A stretch of 64,000 nucleotides of DNA from Glandiceps talaboti (taxonomy: Eukaryota; Hemichordata; Enteropneusta; Spengelidae). Where the stretch lies: contig NC_135568.1 in assembly GCF_964340395.1 (NCBI RefSeq), positions 17,857,776-17,921,775 of the forward strand, written 5' to 3'. Shown here in pieces: positions 45,701 through 51,944 of this stretch (the first letter of the stretch is position 1; each line of letters begins with the position of its first letter). The translations under genes were made by a program, and so were the position numbers. A model generated the notes under the pieces. The model made no database searches. It worked only from the letters and a program-made list of their open reading frames with translations, and was not told the origin of the DNA.

Positions 45701-47253
45701 TAATAAGAAGGTGGCTCAAATCGTTTTTATAATTCCATAGTATTAATATTCCAATATCGAACTTAACGGTATTGGACCAGTTTGATTTACCCTTAGAAAG
45801 GAAAGAAGGTGGCTAAAATAATTTTTCCTAATACCTAAAAAGTAATGAAGGAGGCTAATTCAAATAGAGAACAGAGGCCAGAGCGCCCTCAACATGCAAA
45901 TGTTGAATTCAGTGATACAAAGTATGTTTTATCAATTTTTATAAAGACAATATGCCATTGATGTTATGCCATCATCCAGTAAATATCTTTTATCATCAAA
46001 ACAACTCAATGACACTTTGTTAATTTCATAGCTACCTAACTCATGACTTTGACTTCTTAGTTACAATAAAATCATCTTGACTAACATTCTGAATAAGCTT
46101 TTGTTGCTGCAAAAAACCATACATATTGGGGTGATCTATGTTCAGACCATTTATTGTGATACTTTTTCTATTTTTCAATGGCCTTATCATGTCGAATCCT
46201 CTCTTCCTCTAAATGTTTTGAAGTTGGATCAAATAATTTAGCAGCCTGTGAACCATCTTTAAAATCAGTAGCACTAAGAACAGCCCCAGCCATCATAACT
46301 CCAACACTTGCCATTTATATTATATCTTTACATTACATTCCTGTATATGGATGTATCTCTTGTTCTATCATATCTTTTGTTGCTACACTTGCACTTACTG
46401 CATTAATTAGCAAACCATACATTTTTCAAATTGGTACTATCTTTTGGAGAACTAACTTGCATGTTTAATGCTTTATCAAAAGCCATAGAGTAGCCAATTG
46501 TTAGAATATATAGTCCATCATATAATGTATTTACAACAGTTTCATGTCTATTGAATTCATTTATATAATATGTAGATACTTTATTCCATTTCAAAAACAT
46601 AATTATTGGGTTGTTTAGGTATTTCTACAATCTTGATGCTGTTGTGTTATTATTATATAATGATTTTATCAGGGAATACAGACCTGCAAGAGCTACTAAT
46701 AATCCAGCTACTTTAATTCCAAACATTCAATAATTTTGGTTCTGAGAGGATTTCTTAATTGATACATCATTATCAGCTGTTTCTTTTATAGTTTCTAATT
46801 TCTTTTGTTTTTTTAACCGCTTGTGATAAATCTATAAGCTTTCTTCCCCATTCAACACGGTTGGGATATTTTTCATTTATTTTGTATTGTTAGAACAATA
46901 GTTTCATTTACTGTATATTATAAAACTAGAAAATAACTTGAAAACGTATTGAAACCATTTGAATCAATACAGTGGAACAACTTAAAATGTATTGAAAACC
47001 ACTCATGCCTGTTTTTAGTAATCATCAATATTTTGGGTCTTTTCTACAATGTGGCAACCACCGAGTTGAGGTTGATCGGGTGATGGGAGATAGTATGAAT
47101 GTGATGGGATGAAAGCCGTCGATTTACATCAATGCCATGACGTCTTTATATCCATTTATTTGTGAATAAAATTTAATTAGCTTCCTTACTATGTGCTTCT
47201 GATCGCTCAGCCAATAACATAGTCACCGCGACAAATATGAACACCAACTTCAT
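35675..47253 (-). CDS. Resistin-like (FIZZ-type) secreted cysteine-rich protein, 3 exons, 101 aa
   Basis: Minus-strand gene built from exons 47253-47190, 42293-42201 and 35823-35675, joined in phase 1 at both introns. It encodes a signal peptide ([15 protein letters not shown]..., cleavage likely after SEA at 20) and a mature chain with 12 cysteines. From C38 the spacing is C-x11-C-x8-C-x-C-x3-C-x14-C-x-C-x3-C-x9-CC. The published resistin signature differs only in having x10 and x1 at two places. CGSW and DWTTARCC are near-identical to resistin CGSW and DWTGARCC. In mammals these are secreted hormones or immune effectors that oligomerise through cysteines; the role here is unknown. An AATAAA lies 31 nt past the stop. 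The two introns (6.4 and 4.9 kb) are packed with transposons. The exons are too short to stand out individually, so the call rests on phase, splice sites and cysteine pattern together. Confidence 0.88.
35935..36188 (+). repeat. Left arm of a 6-kb inverted-repeat pair in the resistin-like intron 2
   Basis: Begins CCTGTTACAACTGG and TTTTGTAGTAAAAA, contains repeated ACCGATAAT(G/T)TA(T/G) blocks and ends AAATATCGACATTCAGTGAA. The reverse complement of 41722-41965 follows it from end to end at about 75-80% identity by eye. Confidence 0.8.
36371..36397. repeat. Perfect 11-bp-arm palindrome at the LINE 5' end
   Basis: AAGATGACAAC and GTTGTCATCTT around a 5-base loop, immediately before the first in-frame codon of the LINE remnant. 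Confidence 0.85.
36396..36845 (+). pseudogene. LINE ORF1 C-terminal remnant ending in an in-frame UAG
   Basis: About 149 codons, no ATG; upstream TAA just before 36396. Basic text with [19 protein letters not shown] and [10 protein letters not shown] suggests an RNA-binding ORF1 tail. It ends in TAG at 36843-36845, and the next frame, in the same phase, runs straight into the endonuclease. Confidence 0.6.
36846..38297 (+). pseudogene. LINE ORF2, endonuclease part
   Basis: Opens with [12 protein letters not shown] (36879 on) and continues through SINETHLSG (catalytic Glu), [20 protein letters not shown] and IPDHSLLEI, the full APE endonuclease motif series. The first ATG is at 36927. At about 38144, in a run of five A, the frame of the reverse transcriptase departs by one base, so this frame ends early at 38297. 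Confidence 0.88.
38145..40381 (+). pseudogene. LINE ORF2, reverse transcriptase and C-terminus
   Basis: Reading from the first ATG at 38264, landmarks are FLDLRKAFD (D217, D223), [28 protein letters not shown] (YADD at 315-318), YKYLGIVL, and a terminal [19 protein letters not shown]. Open for 705 codons with no stop, so it is young. Homology with the 42.8-44.4 kb copy continues to the C-terminus. Confidence 0.92.
41105..41150. repeat. (GT)n/(ACGT)n microsatellite
   Basis: About 14 GT units then three ACGT units. Confidence 0.9.
41355..41620. repeat. Poly-G runs bracketing a degenerate tandem repeat
   Basis: A 9-G run at about 41362 and a 12-G run at about 41597 enclose about seven copies of an AAAAAGAGACGTGCTCTTACC-like unit (30-45 bp each, some reading GATGTGCTGTCACC). 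Confidence 0.75.
41722..41965 (-). repeat. Right arm of the 6-kb inverted-repeat pair
   Basis: Reverse complement of 35935-36188; ends TTTTTACTACATAACC then AGATGTAACAGG. The arm ends 235 bp from the exon 2 splice donor. Confidence 0.8.
42201..42293 (-). CDS. Resistin-like exon 2
   Basis: Acceptor AACCACAG, donor GTAAGT, phase 1-1, 31 codons. Encodes [15 protein letters not shown] and GNYASCRS. A longer open frame exists in another reading frame at the same place (42075-42278) but lacks cysteines and splice logic. Confidence 0.82.
42640..42778 (+). mobile_element. Left half of a microsatellite-cored element split by a LINE
   Basis: ACCTTCCCTAAGGGAGGGTT head, TTTCGGGGTGTA and (TATG)n. Its right half is at 44519-44740. 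Confidence 0.7.
42779..44518 (+). mobile_element. Second LINE copy, 5'-truncated, frameshifted
   Basis: Starts within the reverse transcriptase flush against a (TATG)n tract and ends with a GGCC-GGA-GGCC hairpin, AATAAA and TATTATTATTATG flush against another (TATG)n tract. Domains seen: [61 protein letters not shown] and [19 protein letters not shown]. At least three frames are needed (breaks at about 42900, 43280 and 44150), so it is dead. It belongs to the same broad family as the 36.4-40.6 kb copy but is clearly diverged. Confidence 0.92.
44519..44740 (+). mobile_element. Right half of the split microsatellite-cored element
   Basis: (TATG)n then TGTCTGTCTGTGTCATCGTT, TTCTAAACAAAAGGCTGG, TTCAAATCAAACGA and AACTGATTAGGTTTTGGTAA, the standard tail of this family. 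Confidence 0.75.
44700..45300. repeat. Degenerate TTAGGCTATATCTTAAGAAT tandem repeat
   Basis: Four copies, each with a GTAATTAGGCTATATCTTAA-like box, an AATTTGGTACATACTTCAAAC-like box and a TTGCATAATTAATGATTTT-like box, period about 150-170 bp. Same family as 1340-2050 in reverse. Confidence 0.7.
45340..45365 (-). repeat. Dispersed-repeat terminus
   Basis: CGGAAGGCTTTCAGTTTAAA followed by TCTGG, the same end as at 11480 and 52655. Confidence 0.65.
45455..45865. repeat. Degenerate tandem repeat, period about 100 bp
   Basis: Four copies of TTTCTAATACCCTA(G/T)AATT followed by an AATACC(T/C)AA(G/A)AAAGT-like block and a GTGGCT- or GGACCAGTTTGA-like end. Confidence 0.6.
46168..46870 (-). other. 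Compact cluster of tiny same-strand ORFs, possible remnant of a virus-like or Polinton-like element
   Basis: On the minus strand, within 700 bp: a tail with [12 protein letters not shown] (about 46870-46735), a 33-codon ORF with one membrane helix (46726-46625), a 65-codon ORF (46600-46403), an overlapping 29-codon ORF (46422-46333) and a 48-codon ORF opening [18 protein letters not shown] (46314-46168). Spacing is under 25 nt or overlapping, with no splice sites. That density suits a virus-derived or Polinton/Maverick-type element more than an animal gene. I cannot match any of the peptides to a named protein. It sits in intron 1 of the resistin-like gene, same strand. Confidence 0.35.
47190..47253 (-). 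CDS. Resistin-like exon 1 (signal peptide)
   Basis: Start codon at 47253-47251, 21 codons plus one base, donor CATA/GTAAGG. A TTATATTAATACAG stretch 20 nt upstream of the ATG could be a TATA-like box or a 5' UTR splice acceptor. Confidence 0.8.
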
Positions 47254-47324
47254 GACTTGAGACTGTGACCTGTATTAATATAAGTAAAATGGAGAAAAAA
47301 GATATGTAATTATTAGGCCTAAAA

Positions 47325-47585
47325 ATGTGTGTTTCCGATTACGCTCAATTATGAAGTAGGTGGGGGTAGGTAGATTTTCATCTTTTCATATGTGAGTGTC
47401 TAGTTCAGGTAGTTATGTTTTCCGTTGTTTTCCGTATTGTTTCTATGTTATTAGTTTCTTCCCATCAGATGTACAGCCATAACACATTGGAAGAACAGTT
47501 TTATATTGTCGGTTTAAGTTTATGTCAGTTTCCGTATCCACTGTTTCTCGCGAGACTTCACAATTTTCGCGATAATTTGAAAACC
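47325..47585 (+). repeat. Dispersed repeat, copy 2 (pair with 26680-26950)
   Basis: See the copy in intron 9. Here the frame MFSVVFRIVSMLLVSSHQMY is open for 61 codons. Confidence 0.8.
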
Positions 47586-47609
47586 AAACTATTTTTTTAG
47601 ACCTTATGT

Positions 47610-47756
47610 AATTTTTTCCTTCCGTAAGGAAGGAGATACTTTAGGGTGTTGAAAATTCTGTTTTGGTGTTTGTTTGTATGTATGTATGTATGTATGTATG
47701 TATGTATGTATGTATGTATGTATGTATGTACGTACGTATGTATGTATGTATGTATG

Positions 47757-47823
<67 letters not shown>

Positions 47824-47900
47824 GTCATCGTTTTCTCCAAAATCGCTGGCTCAATTCAAACGAAATTCAGCACACGTGTTTAGTATTGACATATTTTCGG
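47610..47900 (+). mobile_element. Microsatellite-cored dispersed element, most complete copy
   Basis: TTCCTTCCGTAAGGAAGGAG head, TTTAGGGTGTTGAAAATTC, (GTAT)n of about 85 bp, (CTGT)n of about 65 bp, then GTGTCATCGTTTTCTCCAAA, ATCGCTGGCTCAATTCAAAC and GAAATTCAGCACACGTGTTT. Confidence 0.8.
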
Positions 47901-48033
47901 TAATTAGCTGCCATGCCCACACAAAAGAAAGTTGTTGTTTCTGGTCAGGAAATATTGCCTAAAGTGGTGTGATGATTTTGTTCATGATTAGTTGTGCAGT
48001 TGTCTTCCCTGAAGTAGCAATTAATGTAGGGAG

Positions 48034-48165
48034 AGTTATTTTGTGTTTTAAATTGGATCTGCAGTCTGCATTGCCTGGACAAACACGTGAGAAAAAAGAT
48101 CAAGGTTGGGTATTTAAGCGATGCAAACTCACCAGAAAACTTCTTCTTTTTCTTGGCCATAAACC
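48034..48165 (-). repeat. Dispersed repeat, pair with 9333-9470; possible first exon
   Basis: On the minus strand, TTTATGGCC opens MAKKKKKFSG with the donor TCTG/GTGAGT after the serine codon. An inverted CCAAT box (48231-48236) and a TATA-like CTATAAAAG lie upstream. Either a short first exon or a repeat that happens to look like one. Confidence 0.4.
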
Positions 48166-48453
48166 CGCCCACCCACCATGAGATCTATGCTACAACTTTC
48201 TATAAAAGCTTCCCATTATTACATGTGTGATTGGCCATAAAATCACATCTGCAGGCAATCATGCTGGAGATTTCGCCTACATAACTTTATACCATCTCTT
48301 CGCTATTTCAAAATTTAAAATTTCTCATTTTCTGGTGATACTAGTATACAGATAAGGGTATATATTGTCGTCAAGGGCGATTTGCCCAAGTGGAATATAC
48401 CAGGCAGTTTCGTCCAGACACGAAGGAGCCTCGTCAAGCTATTTATTACAACC

Positions 48454-48484
48454 TCAGACCACTAAAAATAGTTAGTGGTCTGAG
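48454..48484. mobile_element. 31-bp palindromic insertion with 8-bp target duplication
   Basis: TTACAACC at 48446-48453 and again at 48485-48492 brackets TCAGACCACTA...TAGTGGTCTGAG (11-12-bp arms, 8-base loop). Confidence 0.7.
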
Positions 48485-48657
48485 TTACAACCCCGTGAGC
48501 TAGCTATTTACCGTACTGTTCGTACTTTCGAAGTGATCTGTGACCTGTGAGTGTGACCTAGTGTTGGGCCAAAGCACACTGTGTGGAATAATTAATCCTA
48601 CCAGTACACATGTATATTTCGTTCTTGCAAGAGTTGTGGTCGAAAATAAATAATACC

Positions 48658-49030
48658 AGATTTAAACTGAATGCCTCCCGTAAGGGAATCACTAATTATG
48701 CAAATAACTCATTAAACTAAAAACTATGGTAACAGGCTTTGTTTTTGGACAAGCGTGCTTTCTTAGGTTAATGTATGTGCCAAATTATACGGAATTTGAA
48801 GAGTGTATGATACTGCTTAATTACTGAATATCGTTCATTATTCAAAATACTCATTAAAGGTAAAAGTTGTAACAACAAACTTCATAGGACAGGTGCGTAA
48901 TATTTTGGTTGATATATGTACCATATTATACAAAATTTGAAGCTTGCATTTTTAAGATACAGCCTAGTTACCTAAAATCATTAATTATGCAAATATTTCA
49001 TGAAAACTGTAAGCTATATCAACAAATCTT
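48658..49030. repeat. Dispersed repeat with CAGATTTAAACTGAATGCC end
   Basis: Followed by TCCCGTAAGGGAA, AATTATGCAAATAACTCATT and the TTAATGTATGT(A/G)CCAAATTAT block. The first 130 bp are almost identical to 62156-62290, pointing to a recent mobile family. Confidence 0.8.
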
Positions 49031-49057
49031 ATGGCAGCTGCCCCCCTCCCCCCCCCC

Positions 49058-49190
49058 CCACAGGCTATGGTCCTGGCGTTTCTTTTGTCCAGCTAGTAAG
49101 CCAGCTACAAGTGATGGAAATGGTGAACAACCCGCTAATCGCAACAAGACAACAGGCGACGTTTCAAATGTGTTTCAAATGTGTTTAAGC
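49058..49190 (+). other. Possible exon after a poly-C tract
   Basis: A long C run ends in CACAG, a good splice acceptor, followed by an open frame GYGPGVSFVQLVSQLQVMEM running to about 49188. No family recognised, and there is no partner exon. Confidence 0.2.
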
Positions 49191-49202
49191 TAATAGCTTC
49201 GA

Positions 49203-49405
49203 AAAATCTAAAGATGTAAGATTGGCACGATGGCTTGAACAATTTGAATGGATGAACATCCATGCCAGTTAAAACAGCAAGTACCTAATAGATGGCAGTA
49301 TTTACTGAGTATGGTGTCGATATTGCAAATTCTCGAAAGAGAAGTCTGATTTTGCGTTGGAACGGGAAAAATTGGTTGAAAAATAAACACGTTCAAACGA
49401 ATTGA
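49203..49405 (+). pseudogene. hAT/ZNF862-like (TTF-type zinc finger) pseudogene fragment
   Basis: Plus strand reads VRLARWLEQFEWMNIHAS, stop, a short linker with another stop, then CRYCKFSKEKSDFALE and, one frame over, GKNWLKNKHVQT. By family knowledge this is the N-terminal zinc-finger segment shared by ZNF862/KIAA1586-type proteins of hAT ancestry. Two stops and a frameshift make it non-functional. AATAAA at 49382-49387 follows by chance or as a relic. Confidence 0.6.
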
Positions 49406-49409
49406 AAGA

Positions 49410-50090
49410 CATATATTTCACGAAACCAGCGGCGGCCAGTCCCTTGGTGAAAGCCTTTGGTATAACTAGTACTTGAATGGTGATAACAAAATACTAGAAA
49501 TAAAAATAAACTTAAGATAAATATTGCCTATCTGATAGCCAAACAAGAACTGCCATTTTCACTATTTCCAAGTTATTGCTACTCCTCAAAAGTGGCGTCG
49601 GTTTGAATTTCGTTTATTATTTGCTGTGGAAACGGGTGTGCATATCCCACGTATGTAGGGGATGACGAAGGCCGAGTGATGTCGAGGATGGCAAGCTACC
49701 CTGGGCTGAGAATAGGAGGCAGACATTTGAACAACAACTTTCATTGGGACTTGAACAATCACTGATAACACCTTCTGATCTATTTTGGCTTTTTCTGATT
49801 TTAGGAAAAATTCTATTTTTGACTTGAAAATGACACAGTGCTCCGTACCATTGAGAAAATTATATATTTTTTTTCATGAACAATTTCAAAAACAGAAGTG
49901 AGAGCATACATGATTGGTAAAGCTATATTATTTTACTTGAAAATTTACAAAATCTCAAATTAAGGATGCAAATATTATTATTGCTACATTAGAAACATGA
50001 AAACCAATGCCTCTTTCATAAAGCAGGACAAATGATGGGTAAAACAGTATTAATTGTTTAGAGATTTGGAAATTCATCTGGGTCAGTTGT
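49410..50090. other. Intergenic, nothing recognised
   Basis: No domain-bearing frame on either strand. Confidence 0.4.
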
Positions 50091-50091
50091 A

Positions 50092-51940
50092 AGTATTTCC
50101 AGTGCAACTGTATTATTTTATTTGAGAAAAGCTCGGGGTGTTAAATGGTACACCCCCAGTTCATTGGGGACAGCGGACCGAGTTTCCAGTGGAACTGTGT
50201 TACTTCATTTGAGCAAAGCTCGGGGTGTTAAATGGTACACCCCCAGTTCATTGAGGACAGCGGATCGAGTTTCCAATGCAACTGTGTTACTTCATTTGAG
50301 CAAAGCTCGGGGTGTTAAATGGTACACCCCCAGTTCATTGGGGACAGCGGACCGAGTTTCCAGTGCAACTGTGTTATTTGAGCAAAGCTCGGGGTGTGAA
50401 ATGGTACACCCCCAGTTCATTGGGGACAGTGGACCGAGTTTCCAATGCAACTGTGTTACTTCATTTGAGCAAAGCTCGGGGTGTTAAATGGTACACCCCC
50501 AGTTCATTGGGGACAGCGGACCGAGTTTCCAGTGCAACTGTGTTATTTGAGCAAAGCTCGGGGTGTGAAATGGTACACCCCCAGTTCATTGAGGACAGCG
50601 GATCGAGTTTCCAATGCAACTGTGTTACTTCATTTGAGCAGAGCTCGGGGTGTTAAATGGTACACCCCCAGTTCATTGGGGACAGCGGACCGAGTTTCCA
50701 GTGCAACTGTGTCACTTCATTTGAGCTTGGAGGAATTATACTACACTGTCATTATAATTCCTCCAAGATTTGAGCAAAGCTCGGGGTGTTAAATGGTACA
50801 CCCCCAGTTCATTGGGGACAGCGGACCGAGTTTCCAGTGCAACTGTGTCACTTTATTTGAGAAAAGCTCGGGGTGTTAAATGGTACACCCCCAGTTCATT
50901 GTGGACAGTGGACCGAGTTTCCAGAGCAACTGTGTTGCTTCATTTGAGCAAAGCTTGGGGTGTTAAATGGTACACCCCCAGTTCATTGAGGACAGCGGAC
51001 CGAGTTTCCAGTGGAATTGTGTTACTTCATTAAGAGCAAAGCTCGGGGTGTGAAATGGTACACCCCCAGTTCATTGAGGACAGTGGACCGAGTTTCCAGT
51101 GCAACTGTGTTGCTTCATTTGAGCAAAGCTCGGGGTGTTAAATGGTACACCCCCAGTTCATTGGGGACAGCGGACCGAGTTTCCAGTGGAACTGTGTTAC
51201 TTCATTTGAGCAATTGCAAAGCTCGGGGTGTGAAATGGTACACCCCAGTTCATTGGGGACAGTGGACCGAGTTTCCAGTGCAACTGTGTTGCTTCATTTG
51301 AGCAAAGCTCGGGGTGTTAAATGGTACACCCCCAGTTCATTGGGGACAGCGGACCGAGTTTCCAGTGGAACTGTGTTACTTCATTTGAGCAAAGCTCGGG
51401 GTGTTAAATGGTACACCCCCAGTTCATTGAGGACAGTGGACCGAGTTTCCAGTGCAACTGTGTTGCTTCATTTGAGCAAAGCTCGGGGTGTGGAATGGTA
51501 CACCCCCAGTTCATTGGGGACAGCGGACCGAGTTTCCAGTGCAACTGTGTTATTTGAGCAAAGCTCGGGGTGTTAAATGGTACACCCCCAGTTCATTGAG
51601 GACAGTGGACCGAGTTTCCAGTGCAACTGTGTTGCTTCATTTGAGCAAAGCTCGGGGTGTGGAATGGTACACCCCCAGTTCATTGGGGACAGCGGATCGA
51701 GTTTCCAATGCAACTGTGTTACTTCATTTGAGCAAAGCTCGGGGTGTTAAAAGGTACACCCCCAGTTCATTGAGGACAGTGGACCGAGTTTCCAGTGCAG
51801 CTGTGTTACTTCATTTGAGCAGAGCTCGGGGTGTGAATTGGTACACCCCCAGTTCATTGTGACAATGGACATTGTCCCACTGCAACTGTGTTACTTGATC
51901 AGAGCAAAGACTCAGGATGTGAAATGGTACACCCCCTGTT
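50092..51940. repeat. 21-copy minisatellite, unit 78-87 bp
   Basis: Twenty-one GGTACACC(C) boxes at about 84-87 bp intervals. The standard unit runs AGCAAAGCTCGGGGTGTTAA, ATGGTACACCCCCAGTTCAT, TG(G/A)GGACAG(C/T)GGA(C/T)CG, AGTTTCCAGTGCAACTGTGT then (TAC)TTCATTTG. Each unit has a GGGGTGT/ACACCCC hairpin. Because 87 is a multiple of three, frames stay open across several units in all three frames, repeating SKARGVKWYTPSSLGTADRV-like text; this equal openness argues against translation. Confidence 0.93.
50727..50767. mobile_element. 41-bp palindromic insertion in one minisatellite unit, 8-bp target duplication
   Basis: ATTTGAGC (50719-50726), part of the normal unit, is duplicated at 50768-50775. 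Between them lie TTGGAGGAATTATA, a 12-base loop and TATAATTCCTCCAAG: perfect 14-15-bp arms. The other units provide the empty site. Confidence 0.85.
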
Positions 51941-51944
51941 AAAT

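Noticed and set aside
50122-51862. Repetitive secreted or structural protein encoded by the 85-bp array
   Set aside because: Several phases are equally open, there is no signal peptide or splice context, and units of 78 or 89 bp break every frame.
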